Shown here: positions 18,313-27,754 of the stretch, one piece after another | Position numbering within the stretch: the stretch's first letter is position 1 | How the letters are laid out: the number at the start of each line of letters is the position of its first letter | Program-made: the position numbers and the translations under genes | Notes under the pieces: generated by a model | Told to the model about the DNA's origin: nothing | Database searches by the model: none | Seen by the model: only the letters and a program-made list of their open reading frames with translations | Source of the DNA: Demequina aurantiaca | GTDB taxonomy: Bacteria > Actinomycetota > Actinomycetes > Actinomycetales > Demequinaceae | Length of the DNA: 64,000 nt | Assembly: GCF_000975135.1 (NCBI RefSeq) | Contig: NZ_BBRF01000001.1 | Coordinates: 221,591-285,590 of the forward strand | Reading direction: 5' to 3'

Positions 18313-19454
18313 TGCTGTGCTCCTTCGCGAACGATTGCGGCGGCGGCAACCGCCCTGTCATAGGTCTCCTGCTGGTCGACTCCCGAAACGTTGACGTGGC
18401 CCACCTTGCGGCCGGGCCGAACGCCCTTGCCGTACAGGTGCATCTTTGCTCCCGGATCGCGCACCTCCGCGAGCGCCCCCGACAGGTCCTGACGCGCCCC
18501 GCCTAGGACGTTGGCCATCACGGTCCACGGCGCGCGCGGCGACGTGTCGCCCAACGGCAGGTCCGCCACGGCACGCAGGTGCTGCTCAAACTGGCTCGTG
18601 ACGGAGCCGTCCATCGTCCAGTGGCCGGAGTTGTGCGGGCGCATCGCGAGCTCGTTGATCACCAGGTGGCCCTCCGCCTCAAACATCTCGACGGCAAGCA
18701 CGCCAATGACTCCCAGCTCGGTTGCCACCCGCTCGCCGATCTCACGGGCCTGGCTCGCCAATGCTGGGTCGAGATCCGGCGCGGGCGCGATCACCTCGGA
18801 ACACACCCCGGCGCGCTGGATCGACTCGACCACGGGCCACACCGCAACGTCGCCCGACGGCCTGCGCGCCACCAGCACAGCCAACTCACGCGTGAAGGGC
18901 ACCTTCTGTTCCACGAGCAACTCCGGGCCGCCCTCAGCGCGCCCAGCGATCCAGTCAGCCGCCTGAGCGGCGGAGGAAATCACCCGGACTCCCTTGCCGT
19001 CGTAGCCACCGCGAGCGGTCTTCACAATAGCTTCCGATGCGTGTGCGTCCAGGAAGGCCGTCACCGATGCCTCGTCGGTGACGTGAGCCCAGTCGGGGTT
19101 GGGTAGGCCCAGCTCGGTCATCCGTTCGCGCATTGCGATCTTGTCCTGCGCAAACACCAGCGCCTCAAGGCCTGGGCGCGCGGGGACCCCGGCCGCCTGC
19201 GCAGCCTCGAACACTGAGACCGGAATGTGCTCATGTTCCCAGGTCAGGGCGACGGGGCGGGGCTCGGCGAGCAACTGCGCCACAGCATCGGCGTCGGACG
19301 GCATCCCCACCACAAACTCGTGGGCGGGAAGCGCCGCCGCCGCCTCGGGAGATTCGACGAGGACGCGAAGTGTCAGGCCAAGTTCGGTGGCAGCTGGCGC
19401 CATCATGCGCGCGAGCTGACCTCCGCCAATAACGGCCACAATCGGTGAAGTCAT
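18309..19454 (-). CDS. purK: N5-carboxyaminoimidazole ribonucleotide synthase
   Basis: ATP-grasp enzyme of 381 residues making N5-CAIR from AIR, bicarbonate and ATP. The N-terminal [12 protein letters not shown]-like motif ([12 protein letters not shown], 6-17), the ATP-grasp loop [11 protein letters not shown], and the C-terminal [14 protein letters not shown] motif are all present. TAGGTT six bases before the ATG at 19454 and the absence of a Shine-Dalgarno suggest a leaderless mRNA. It diverges from gtrA; purE-purK-gtrA in this arrangement is also seen in mycobacteria. Confidence 0.98.
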   Translation of the reverse strand: MTSPIVAVIGGGQLARMMAPAATELGLTLRVLVESPEAAAALPAHEFVVGMPSDADAVAQLLAEPRPVALTWEHEHIPVSVFEAAQAAGVPARPGLEALVFAQDKIAMRERMTELGLPNPDWAHVTDEASVTAFLDAHASEAIVKTARGGYDGKGVRVISSAAQAADWIAGRAEGGPELLVEQKVPFTRELAVLVARRPSGDVAVWPVVESIQRAGVCSEVIAPAPDLDPALASQAREIGERVATELGVIGVLAVEMFEAEGHLVINELAMRPHNSGHWTMDGSVTSQFEQHLRAVADLPLGDTSPRAPWTVMANVLGGARQDLSGALAEVRDPGAKMHLYGKGVRPGRKVGHVNVSGVDQQETYDRAVAAAAIVREGAQQ

Positions 19455-19460
19455 GGGTAC

Positions 19461-19480
19461 AACCTACCGGCGGCTAGGCT
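19461..19480. promoter_or_regulatory. Divergent leaderless promoters of purK and gtrA
   Basis: On the minus strand TAGGTT (19461-19466) lies six bases before the purK ATG; on the plus strand TAGGCT (19475-19480) lies eight bases before the gtrA GTG at 19489. Both genes lack a Shine-Dalgarno. The two -10 elements are only eight bases apart, so the promoters overlap and their polymerases would compete. Confidence 0.6.
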
Positions 19481-19488
19481 CGGACATC

Positions 19489-20019
19489 GTGAGCATTGGT
19501 ACGTGGGTGCGCGGACGCGCCGGTGAACTGGCAAAATTCGGCACCGTTGGCGTGGCGGGCATCTTTGTCGACGCCGGCGTCTTCAACCTGCTCCTGCTCG
19601 GCCCGTTGGCCGTCGAGAACAAGGTCATCACCGCCAAGATCATCGCGTCCGTGGTGTCGACCATCTTCGCGTGGGCCGCGCACCGATGGTGGACGTTCAA
19701 CGACCGACGCGGCCATCGCCCCGTCAGGGAACTCGTCATCTTCGCCCTCGTCAACGGGGCCGCTCTGGCCGCCCAGGCGGGGGTACTCGCGATCTCGCAC
19801 TACTGGCTGGGCTTGACTGGCGCGCTCGCCGACAACTTCTTCGCCTACGGAATCGGCCTACCGCTCGGCACCGTGCTGCGCTACGTGGGCTACCGCGCGT
19901 TCGTATTCAACCATGACACCACGTCCGCGGCCGATGCCGTGGCGGGCCTGGGCGCCGTCGATGCTGACGTTACGAGTCCCGACGGCGACGATTCTTCCGC
20001 GCCGCCCGCCCATGCGTAA
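19489..20019 (+). CDS. gtrA: GtrA-family membrane protein
   Basis: 176-residue GtrA-like protein with four predicted helices (about 16-40, 45-65, 82-102 and 112-135). GtrA proteins are thought to help flip polyprenyl-phosphate-linked sugars. Motifs AKFGTVGVAGIFVDAGVFN and WWTFNDR, with RYVGYRAFVF before the tail, fit the family. The GTG at 19489 is chosen on the leaderless -10; an upstream ATG at 19453 overlaps the purK start and lies ahead of that -10. An acidic 40-residue tail overlaps the 3' end of the convergent sensor kinase gene by 50 bases. Confidence 0.9.
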   Translation: MSIGTWVRGRAGELAKFGTVGVAGIFVDAGVFNLLLLGPLAVENKVITAKIIASVVSTIFAWAAHRWWTFNDRRGHRPVRELVIFALVNGAALAAQAGVLAISHYWLGLTGALADNFFAYGIGLPLGTVLRYVGYRAFVFNHDTTSAADAVAGLGAVDADVTSPDGDDSSAPPAHA

Positions 20020-21286
20020 CGACGTCGTCGAGGTCGCCCATCGCGGGAACGCCCTGCAAGAATACTGAGAAGGCCGCGGGCTTGCGCTGCGAAAGCTCAA
20101 GCCGGCCGCCATCTGCGGTCACAAGATCACGCGCCAGGGCCAGCCCCAGGCCGGTGCCGCGTCCACTCGTCACTTCCCGTTCGAATATGCGCGGCGCCAG
20201 GTCCTCCGGCACACCCTCGCCCTCGTCACGCACTTCAATGACGATCGCGTGGTTGGGACCGCTTTCGCGCGCGAGCACCATCGTGGTGCCATCGCCGTGG
20301 TGCAGCGAGTTCTCGATCAGCGTGGCCAACACCTGAGCGAGGCCACCCGGGGTGGAGAACACCGTCGCGTCCGTAGGCGCGATGCGGAGCTTGCGCCCCG
20401 CCTGAGTGAACGTCTTCTCCCACTCGGCTCGTTGCTGGTCGAAGACGTCGGCGAGAACCACCAGTTCCGTCCCGGAGCCCAGCGTGCGGCGCGTGCGCCC
20501 GAGCAATTCGTCCACGACACCCACGAGCCGCTCCACCTGCTCCAGCGACTTCTCGGCCTCCTCCTGCACCTCGGGCTGATTGGAGGCGAGCGTGATCTCC
20601 TCGAGCCGCATCGTGAGCGCCGTGAGTGGGGTACGCAACTGATGCGAGGCATCGGCCGCGAACTGTCGCTCACTTGCCAACCGGGCGCCCATCCGCGTGG
20701 CGCTGCGATTGAGCTCGTCGGCCACGAGGTCGATCTCCTCGACTCCCGTCTTGGTGAGGTTCAGCTTCACCTGGCCCGAGCCCAGGTGCTCGGCACTGGC
20801 GGCCAGGTACACGAGCGGCTTGGACAGTCGGTTTGCCTGCACCACGGCTACCGCGATTCCCGCGAGAACGGCGATGATGCCCACCAGCAGCACGAGGCCC
20901 ACGGCGCGGGCTGAGGCCCAGAACACGTCCCACCAGGACGTGTACATCAGCACCACCAGCTCGCTGTCCATGACATGCGAGGCGGAGAACGAGCGGGCCG
21001 GCTCAGTACCCGAGGTGAGCTCGGTACCGTCTGGGAGAATGAGCACGATGTAGGACGCCGCTCCCGGCGCGTCGCTGACGTAAGAACTGAGGTTGTCCTC
21101 GGTGATGGTCTCGCCGGTGGAGTACCGCACGTCGAGCGTGCGAGCAGCCGTGGTGGCGCGCTGGTCGAGGTTATCGACCGAACTGTCGCGCACCAGCGTG
21201 GCCGTCATGACGGCCAGGGGTATGCCGAGCAACACCACCGCGACGGCGAGCGCCGAGATGGTCGCCTGGAGGACGCGACGACGCAC
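19970..21286 (-). CDS. Sensor histidine kinase (HAMP, HisKA, HATPase)
   Basis: 438-residue membrane sensor kinase. Two transmembrane helices (about 9-30 and 127-150) flank an extracytoplasmic sensor loop; HAMP follows at about 150-205; the phosphoacceptor is His215 in ASHQLRTPLTAL; ATP-binding N, G1 and G2 boxes are IENSLHHGD, VRDEGEGVP and GRGTGLGLALA. The GTG start lies eight bases after the response regulator stop, so the pair is one operon. Its C-terminal 17 codons overlap gtrA on the other strand. The signal is unknown; the sensor domain does not resemble MtrB. Confidence 0.92.
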   Translation of the reverse strand: MRRRVLQATISALAVAVVLLGIPLAVMTATLVRDSSVDNLDQRATTAARTLDVRYSTGETITEDNLSSYVSDAPGAASYIVLILPDGTELTSGTEPARSFSASHVMDSELVVLMYTSWWDVFWASARAVGLVLLVGIIAVLAGIAVAVVQANRLSKPLVYLAASAEHLGSGQVKLNLTKTGVEEIDLVADELNRSATRMGARLASERQFAADASHQLRTPLTALTMRLEEITLASNQPEVQEEAEKSLEQVERLVGVVDELLGRTRRTLGSGTELVVLADVFDQQRAEWEKTFTQAGRKLRIAPTDATVFSTPGGLAQVLATLIENSLHHGDGTTMVLARESGPNHAIVIEVRDEGEGVPEDLAPRIFEREVTSGRGTGLGLALARDLVTADGGRLELSQRKPAAFSVFLQGVPAMGDLDDVVTHGRAARKNRRRRDS

Positions 21287-21294
21287 GCGGGCGC

Positions 21295-21972
21295 CTAGAC
21301 GTTGCTCTCGAAGCGGAAGCCCATTCCGCGGACCGTGGTGATGAACCGCGGCTGAGTAGCGTCGTCACCCAACTTGCGGCGCAACCACGACACGTGCATG
21401 TCCAGCGTCTTCGAGGGCGCACCCGAGTCGGCCGCCCATACCTCGCGCATGAGCGTCTCTCGCGATACGACGGAGCCAGCGTTCGCCACCAACAGGTGCA
21501 GGAGGTCGAACTCCTTGCCGCTGAGCTGAAGCTCATCGCCGCCAAGGTAGGCACGGTGGCCGGCGACGTCAATGCGCACGCCAGCAACGTCAAGGTCGGT
21601 GGTCGAGTCCGCGCCTGTCCGGCGCCGGAGCAGTGCACGGACGCGGGCCAGTAGCTCCGCCAGGCGGAACGGCTTGGTGACGTAGTCGTCAGCGCCGGCG
21701 TCGAGGCCCACCACGAGGTCAACCTCGTCGGCGCGGGCCGTCAACATCAGGATGGGGACGGCAAGTCCCTTGTCCCGGATACGCCGTGCCACGTCCACAC
21801 CGTCGATATCGGGCAGGCCGAGGTCGAGGATGACGAGATCAGCGTCATCCGCCGCGCCCACACCCCCGAGTCCGGTCCCGTGCCATTCAACGTCATAGCC
21901 TTCTCTTCCCAAAGCGCGGGTCAAAGGTTCTGAAATGGTCGGGTCATCTTCGACCAAGACAATTCGAGTCAT
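21295..21972 (-). CDS. OmpR-family response regulator
   Basis: 225-residue two-component regulator. The receiver domain has the acidic pair ED at 8-9, phosphoacceptor Asp50 in LVILDLGLP, Thr78 and Lys100 in YVTKPF; the C-terminal winged helix (about 128-222) includes KEFDLLHLLV and TVRGMGFRFE. The ATG at 21972 is preceded by TATCGT with a six-base spacer and no Shine-Dalgarno (leaderless). It is upstream of and co-transcribed with the histidine kinase. It is not MtrA: the receiver and recognition helix differ from what I recall of that protein. Confidence 0.94.
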   Translation of the reverse strand: MTRIVLVEDDPTISEPLTRALGREGYDVEWHGTGLGGVGAADDADLVILDLGLPDIDGVDVARRIRDKGLAVPILMLTARADEVDLVVGLDAGADDYVTKPFRLAELLARVRALLRRRTGADSTTDLDVAGVRIDVAGHRAYLGGDELQLSGKEFDLLHLLVANAGSVVSRETLMREVWAADSGAPSKTLDMHVSWLRRKLGDDATQPRFITTVRGMGFRFESNV

Positions 21973-21978
21973 GGTGCC

Positions 21979-21984
21979 ACGATA
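21979..21984 (-). promoter_or_regulatory. -10 element TATCGT for the two-component operon
   Basis: Minus-strand TATCGT six bases before the response regulator ATG at 21972; leaderless arrangement, matching that of the DUF3152 gene. Confidence 0.55.
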
Positions 21985-22063
21985 CCCGGGAGCGACCACA
22001 TTGCAACGCCTCGCGCGCATGCCGCGCCAAAGGCGAGCATCGAATTGTCGTTTCTGTTCCCGG

Positions 22064-22069
22064 TAGGCT
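22064..22069 (+). promoter_or_regulatory. -10 element TAGGCT for membrane glycosyltransferase-like gene
   Basis: TAGGCT with an eight-base spacer to the GTG at 22078. The same hexamer and spacing precede gtrA. Confidence 0.55.
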
Positions 22070-22077
22070 GGGCGCTC

Positions 22078-24201
22078 GTGACCACCACCACTGCCCCGCA
22101 TGCGCCCGCACCACCGACGCGCGCGCAATCGGCGCTGGTAGCCATGCCGGAACGCGCGGTCCAAGTATTGGTGGCCATCGCGCTCGCCGCAGGGGCCACC
22201 GTGAGCCTCGGCGTTCACTATTGGTGGACAGTGCTGCCCCTCGCAGCGATCCTGGTGGCCTCCACGTGGACTGCTCTCGCGCACCGCACCGCCGTCACGG
22301 TCACCGCCGCCCGCGCGGCCGCGATCGCGGTCGGGGGCACGATCGCGTGGTGTATCGCCAACATCATCATGGCGGCCGAGTACCTGATTGTGGTGCGTGA
22401 CCCCGGCTTCCTTACATTGTCGGGCCTGTGGCTGGCCCGCCACCCCAGCACGGACATCCCGACCCTCGGCTCCGTGGAGGCCGCCGCGACCCAACTGAAT
22501 ATGTTGCCCGATGCCGCACAGGCCTGGAACCTCTACGGCGACGTGATCCAGCCACAGGGCGCGAAGATGCTTCCCGCCACGCTTTCCGTGGGCGGTTGGC
22601 TCGCGGGCGAGACGGGTGTGCTTGCCGCCAACGTCGTGATCGGCGGAGTCGGAATCCTGGCCGTCTACGCGCTCGCGCGCCGATTCCTGGGCCCCTACGC
22701 GGCCTTGGCTCCCGCCGGGGCCATCGCCCTGACCGTGTCTCACATTGGACTATCACGCGCCGGTTACACCGAGCCGCTCACCCTCGTTCTGGTGGTCGCG
22801 GGAGTGCTGTGGGCCTGGCGGGGGGTCAAGGAGCGGCGGCTGTGGCTGCTGCTCGCCGCCGGCATCACCTCTGGGGCGACAACCTTCATCCGTATTGACG
22901 GCGCCTCGTTCGCCGTGGGAGCCCTCGCTGGTGTGATTATCGCGCTCGCACTGTCCGATGCCCCACGATCGTGGCGCGTCCGCGCGGGCTTCGCATTTGC
23001 CGCGACACAGGCCATCGCCCTCGTCCTCGGCTACGTGTCGTTGTGGCGGTGGGCCAACGAGTATCTGGTACGCCTCGAGGGGCAGGCCATCGCCCTCGTC
23101 TCCGTCTACTTTGCTGCCGCGCTGATCCTGGGCATCTGGATGGCGACCTGGGGCCCGCGCCTGCGCGGCGACCGGGTGCTGACCTCGCTACGATCCGTGC
23201 TGGGACGCCGTGGGGCCATCGGCATCGGCATCGCGGTCAGCGGCCTCCTCGCGCTCTTGGCTTCGAGGCCGCTGTGGATGATCGCGCGGCGCGGCACGGT
23301 CAAGTCAAACGAGATCTTCGCGAATGGGGTGGTGGAGTCCTTCCAGAGGTCCGCTGGACTACCCATCGACGGCACACGAACGTATGCCGAGTCGACCATG
23401 ACGTGGATGAGCTACTACCTCACGTGGGTGCTGGTCGCGCTCGCGATCCTTGGTTTCGGAGTGGCCGCCTACCGCATGGTGCGCCGCGACGGGACGTGGG
23501 CCGTCTTCCTCGGCGCGATCCTCGCTCCCACATTGCTGTACTTGTGGAACCCGTCGATCATTCCCGATCAAATCTGGGCGATCCGCCGCTTCGAACCCGC
23601 AGCCATGCCCGGATTCGTGCTGGCCGCCGCCGTTGGTGCCTGGTGGCTCGCCGGTCGCCTACGCACAGCATCGGCGCGCGCCACGGGTCGCAAGGTAGCC
23701 GCAGTGGTGGTGCTGCTGGCGCCCCTCACCGCCTGGGTCTCCATCAAGCCGGGTGAAGCATTGCCCATCAGCAGCGCCACCAACGTCACCACGCGCGAGA
23801 TGCTTGGCGCGCGTGACCAACTGAATGACCTGTGCGAGGTCGCCGGCGACCGGCCCATCGTGCTCGCGGGAACCTCCTCGCACTTCGGCTCACTGCGCGT
23901 CATGTGCGACCAACCCGTGGTCCTTGCGCTCGTTGAACCCACGCCGGACACCCTCGTCGCGATGACCGAGGAGTGGGGCCAGGCTCCCGTGGTGCTGACC
24001 CGCAACCCGGACTGGTTCACCTGGACGGACGGGGTCCCCGCACCGGCGGTCGACTCCACCGTACGCACCGCGTCGTACACGTTGCAGAACATCCCTCGCA
24101 CCTACTCGGACCGCCAATACACCTGGTACGCGGGCATCGTGGGTACCGATGGCTCACTCGATGCAGTCCCCGTTCCCGAGTCCGTGTCTGGGGATTCGTA
24201 G
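22078..24201 (+). CDS. Polytopic GT-C-like membrane protein
   Basis: 707-residue integral membrane protein with about twelve to thirteen hydrophobic segments and a C-terminal soluble domain (about 560-700). The layout, with an early extracytoplasmic loop and a long membrane core, resembles GT-C glycosyltransferases of the GT39/ArnT type, which use polyprenyl-phosphate sugars; I see no unambiguous catalytic motif, so transferase activity is inference. The GTG at 22078 is preferred since TAGGCT lies eight bases upstream; an ATG at 22045 precedes that element. The divergent two-component operon starts 105 bases away. Confidence 0.7.
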   Translation: MTTTTAPHAPAPPTRAQSALVAMPERAVQVLVAIALAAGATVSLGVHYWWTVLPLAAILVASTWTALAHRTAVTVTAARAAAIAVGGTIAWCIANIIMAAEYLIVVRDPGFLTLSGLWLARHPSTDIPTLGSVEAAATQLNMLPDAAQAWNLYGDVIQPQGAKMLPATLSVGGWLAGETGVLAANVVIGGVGILAVYALARRFLGPYAALAPAGAIALTVSHIGLSRAGYTEPLTLVLVVAGVLWAWRGVKERRLWLLLAAGITSGATTFIRIDGASFAVGALAGVIIALALSDAPRSWRVRAGFAFAATQAIALVLGYVSLWRWANEYLVRLEGQAIALVSVYFAAALILGIWMATWGPRLRGDRVLTSLRSVLGRRGAIGIGIAVSGLLALLASRPLWMIARRGTVKSNEIFANGVVESFQRSAGLPIDGTRTYAESTMTWMSYYLTWVLVALAILGFGVAAYRMVRRDGTWAVFLGAILAPTLLYLWNPSIIPDQIWAIRRFEPAAMPGFVLAAAVGAWWLAGRLRTASARATGRKVAAVVVLLAPLTAWVSIKPGEALPISSATNVTTREMLGARDQLNDLCEVAGDRPIVLAGTSSHFGSLRVMCDQPVVLALVEPTPDTLVAMTEEWGQAPVVLTRNPDWFTWTDGVPAPAVDSTVRTASYTLQNIPRTYSDRQYTWYAGIVGTDGSLDAVPVPESVSGDS

Positions 24202-24222
24202 GAGTTCTCCACAGAAGTGACG

Positions 24223-24239
24223 ACCACGTAGCGCGTGGT
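24223..24239. repeat. Short inverted repeat before FtsK-like gene
   Basis: ACCACG and CGTGGT are perfect six-base arms around a five-base spacer, 26 bases before the ATG at 24265. It could be a weak hairpin or an operator. Confidence 0.35.
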
Positions 24240-24264
24240 GGTCCACGGAAGCCACCCTGGTGTC

Positions 24265-27200
24265 ATGCGTGTGACGTGGGACAACCGTGTGGACCTGGAT
24301 CTGTCGGCGCAGGCAACCTGCGCGGACATCGCGGCCTATGTCGCGCTGATTGACACCACCGGCGTTCACGGTCGAGGCAACACTGCATACGCTGGCGCGA
24401 CCGCCATGGACGACGTGTGGTGTGGTTCCGTCAGACTCGATCCCGACCACCGCGCGGGAGTTCCTCCTTTGGTCCACGGCGCATCGCTGCAGCGCGGCCC
24501 CGGCACACCGGCGGTGCGCCTCACGGACCCCCATCTCGCCGTCACGTGCGGCCCGGACGCCGGGCACATGGTGCCGCTCACACGGGAGGGCGTCACCATC
24601 GGCCGTGGCGAGGCGTGTGACGTGACGCTCGCGGACGGGGCCGTGAGTACCGATCACGCGCGCGCCGGCTGTGGCAACTCGCCGTGGGTGCGCGACGCGG
24701 GTTCACGCAACGGCACGGTGCTCCGACGCGTCGACGGAACGCGGACCCGGTCGCGACGGCTCAGGCCACGAGCCGGGGAACACCTACTGATGGGAGGGTC
24801 CGTCGCCGAGGTGCGCCCCCGTCCCACCGAGGATGGCGTCAAGACTCGGCTCGGTCCGCGCGCATCGGCATCTCAGCTCAGCGCGATGGGCGCCGGTGCG
24901 CTCACCGGCATCATGCTCGCGGTCATGACCGGGCGCTGGTACTTCGCGCTGCTGGCGTTGGGGTACCCGCTGATACTGGGCGTTCCGATGCTCGCGCAAT
25001 GGCTCCGACGGCGAGAGGACGACGATGAGAACATCACCGGCCCGGTGGACCCCTGCCCGTCGGTCGGTCCTCCGGTGGCGCCCATTGCGGGTCCGGTGGC
25101 CGTGGTGGGGCCCGCGCCGCTCGCCACGGCCACCGCGCGCAGCGTGGTGCTCGCACAGCAGTTGCGCCCCCACGGCGACGAGTGGGATGAACCCTGGATG
25201 AGGTGGCTGCCTCGCGCCACTCGGGAGCAGACCGTCATGGTGATGCCGGTTGGCCACCTCGCCCCCTCGTGGGCGGGGACGGTGGTCGAGATTCATGGGG
25301 AGGAGACCCACGTGCTCACCGGCACCGTGACGAGGGTGGCGCGCCGGTGCGAGATTTCGGAGCACACCGCCGATGAATTAGCGCGGCTGATTGCCAGCAC
25401 GCGGGCCGCCGAGTCTCTCCCCGACGACGTCGCGTGGGCGGACTTGGCGCCGGACAATCCGACGCGGCCCGGCCGCACGCTGTCCACCCCCATCGGCGTG
25501 GGCGCGGCCGGAACGGTGTCGTTAGACCTGGACCATCACGGCCCCCACTTCCTCGTGGCGGGCACGACCGGATCTGGCAAGTCTGCGCTGCTGGAGACGC
25601 TGGTGCTCGGACTCGCGCACCGGCACTCCCCCGCCGACCTCACTGTCGTGCTCATCGATTTCAAGGGCGGCGCCGGCCTGCGTCACTGCATGGACCTGCC
25701 ACACGTCGTTGGCTGCCTCACAGACCTCGACGCTCACCTCGCCGAACGGGCGCTGGTTGCCCTCAGTGCGGAACTCGAGCACCGCAAGCGTGAGGTGGCA
25801 CACGCAGGGTACGGGTCCCTCGGCGAGTGGGAACTGGCCGGTGGCGCGCCGCCCCGCCTCCTGGTGGTCGCCGACGAGTACCAGGAAATCGCCCAGCACC
25901 ACCGAGACTTCCTGCCGCACGTGGCGCGGCTCGCTGCGCAAGGACGTTCGCTCGGCCTGCATCTGGTGCTCGCGACACAGCGCCCGGCCGGCGCGGTCAC
26001 CCCGGAAATTCGTGCCAATGTCTCCACCACGGTTGCCCTGAGGGTCGCCTCGGCCGCCGAGTCGCAGGATCTGCTCGGGACAGCCGATGCCGCCTCCCTT
26101 CCGGCTTCCAGGCCGGGTCGGGCAATCGTCGCGCACGGCGCCGACCACGTCCCCGTTCAGGTCGCGCAACCCACCTTGCATGCCACCGCTCCGGTGCGAC
26201 CCGCCGGACAAGTAGCCACGGCAGCTCCCGCCGAGCTCGCTCAGGCCACGGTTGAGCGCTGGCAGGGGGTCGACCCGCCGGGCCGACTGTGGCGTGACCC
26301 GCTGCCTCGCCACGTCGCCCTTCCACCACCGTTGGACAACGGCGGCCGCCCGATGCTGACGCTGGGTTTAGCCGACTGGCCGGTCGAGCGACGTCAGGAG
26401 TTTGTCGGCTGGCAGCCATCGACCGGTCCCATTGCGTTCATCGGGCCACGCGGATCGGGCCGCACGGTCGCACTCGAGCTGCTCCGCACCCAGGCGCACC
26501 TCGCGGGCCTAACCGCGGTGACCATGCCCACGGAGGCACGCGAGGCGGCACGGACAGTCGTCCTCACTCACGATCGGGACGACGTCCTTCTCCTTGTCGA
26601 CGACGCTGGCGGCGCACTCGCCACTCTCGCGGAGGTCGACCTCGGCGCACCAGCGGAACTACTCTTGCGTCGCCTGTCCCGGGGACTGCCCACGGCGATC
26701 GCACTCGCCACTCACGATCCGGCTCGGCTCGTGTCATCGGCCGGCACAAGGATGGTGTTCTCGGGAGCAGATGCCACGGACGACGCCTTGTGGAACGTAC
26801 CGCGTGCCCTCTCGGGGCGTCCCGCCCTAGCGGGGCGCGGGAGGCTGGGCGCTCACGGCCAATGGTGTGAGGTGCACCTGTGTCTCCCTCATGAACACAC
26901 GGCACCCGCAGACCGGCTCGTGGAGCCGCTGCCCGCCGCGGCCGAGGTCGCGCGCAGGTGCGCGGCCGACCCTCGGCTCCTGGCAGTGGGAGGCGACCAC
27001 GCCCGCCCCATTCATCTTCCCGTTGGACCGGTCACGGTGGTGGGCGCGCCATCGGGTGAGCGAGACGCCGCCATCGCTCACGTCGAGCGCGTCATCTCGA
27101 CGACCGTGACCGTGCGCGACGACCTGATCAGCTTCCCTGGCTCCACTCGGCCAGCCGGAACGGTCGTGCTTGTTCAGCCCACATCACGAACAGTGCGCGA

Positions 27201-27306
27201 CGCGTGCGGCACCGCGCACATCGGACTGGTGGAGCCAACGCCACGTCCAGGAAGAGTGGTGATCGTCAGCGAGTCAGGAGTCGAGGCTGCCCAGTTTCCG
27301 GGATGA
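24265..27306 (+). CDS. FHA-FtsK/SpoIIIE ATPase, EssC/EccC-like
   Basis: 1013-residue protein. An FHA-type phosphothreonine-binding domain (about 95-180; GVTIGRGEACDVTL, DAGSRNGT) is followed by one or two membrane helices (about 210-245) and tandem FtsK/SpoIIIE ATPase domains. The first has Walker A GTTGSGKS (433-440), Walker B as ADEYQE (536-541) and ATQRPAGAVTPEIRANV. The second is degenerate: GPRGSGRT (727-734) and LLLVDDAGG. FHA plus tandem FtsK domains is the plan of type VII secretion ATPases (EssC), but no WXG100 protein or other secretion component is in the window. It is not FtsK itself, which lacks FHA and has a gamma domain. Confidence 0.85.
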   Translation: MRVTWDNRVDLDLSAQATCADIAAYVALIDTTGVHGRGNTAYAGATAMDDVWCGSVRLDPDHRAGVPPLVHGASLQRGPGTPAVRLTDPHLAVTCGPDAGHMVPLTREGVTIGRGEACDVTLADGAVSTDHARAGCGNSPWVRDAGSRNGTVLRRVDGTRTRSRRLRPRAGEHLLMGGSVAEVRPRPTEDGVKTRLGPRASASQLSAMGAGALTGIMLAVMTGRWYFALLALGYPLILGVPMLAQWLRRREDDDENITGPVDPCPSVGPPVAPIAGPVAVVGPAPLATATARSVVLAQQLRPHGDEWDEPWMRWLPRATREQTVMVMPVGHLAPSWAGTVVEIHGEETHVLTGTVTRVARRCEISEHTADELARLIASTRAAESLPDDVAWADLAPDNPTRPGRTLSTPIGVGAAGTVSLDLDHHGPHFLVAGTTGSGKSALLETLVLGLAHRHSPADLTVVLIDFKGGAGLRHCMDLPHVVGCLTDLDAHLAERALVALSAELEHRKREVAHAGYGSLGEWELAGGAPPRLLVVADEYQEIAQHHRDFLPHVARLAAQGRSLGLHLVLATQRPAGAVTPEIRANVSTTVALRVASAAESQDLLGTADAASLPASRPGRAIVAHGADHVPVQVAQPTLHATAPVRPAGQVATAAPAELAQATVERWQGVDPPGRLWRDPLPRHVALPPPLDNGGRPMLTLGLADWPVERRQEFVGWQPSTGPIAFIGPRGSGRTVALELLRTQAHLAGLTAVTMPTEAREAARTVVLTHDRDDVLLLVDDAGGALATLAEVDLGAPAELLLRRLSRGLPTAIALATHDPARLVSSAGTRMVFSGADATDDALWNVPRALSGRPALAGRGRLGAHGQWCEVHLCLPHEHTAPADRLVEPLPAAAEVARRCAADPRLLAVGGDHARPIHLPVGPVTVVGAPSGERDAAIAHVERVISTTVTVRDDLISFPGSTRPAGTVVLVQPTSRTVRDACGTAHIGLVEPTPRPGRVVIVSESGVEAAQFPG

Positions 27307-27328
27307 CGCCAGGCGCCAAGAACCGGCC

Positions 27329-27730
27329 CTACGCGCTCGCCGAGGCCGCCGGCGCATCGTCTTTGCCCGCGCGCGCCATGACGCATCCGGCGATTGCCAG
27401 CGCGACGACGATCAAAATCGCGGCCACGACGGGTCGAGACGAGATGATGGACAGTCCGAGGCCCGCCTGAAAGACCTGCCATGTCAGAGCGATGGACCGA
27501 GCCCACCGCCGCGACTGCCACATGCCTCGCGCACCGAAGCCGACGCCTACGGCAAGTGCCAGGCAGAACACTCCAATACCCGCGATAAAACCCACATCGC
27601 GAGGGTCGCCAAAAATCGCGTAAAAGCCGTAGGCGAGTGCCGCGAATGTCAATGCAAGGGCCTCGATACCGAGCCCAATCGCGGCAATTATCTCGAGCTT
27701 TCTGCCGCGTCCGGCGCTGTCCTTGTTCAT
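27329..27730 (-). CDS. Small four-helix membrane protein
   Basis: 133-residue hydrophobic protein with four predicted transmembrane helices (about 11-35, 42-65, 75-92 and 94-115) and a short Ala/Ser/Asp tail. I recognise no characterised family; mycobacteria also carry a small membrane protein of similar size beside whiB1 (Rv3217c from memory). The ATG at 27730 is chosen because TAGTTT lies seven bases upstream; a GTG at 27769 would begin ahead of this -10. It is divergent from whiB1 and converges on the FtsK-like gene with a 22-base gap. Confidence 0.65.
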   Translation of the reverse strand: MNKDSAGRGRKLEIIAAIGLGIEALALTFAALAYGFYAIFGDPRDVGFIAGIGVFCLALAVGVGFGARGMWQSRRWARSIALTWQVFQAGLGLSIISSRPVVAAILIVVALAIAGCVMARAGKDDAPAASASA

Positions 27731-27737
27731 GTTCCCC

Positions 27738-27743
27738 AAACTA
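27738..27743 (-). promoter_or_regulatory. -10 element TAGTTT for small membrane protein
   Basis: Minus-strand TAGTTT seven bases before the ATG at 27730; leaderless arrangement. Confidence 0.4.
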
Positions 27744-27754
27744 CCTTGACGGAT

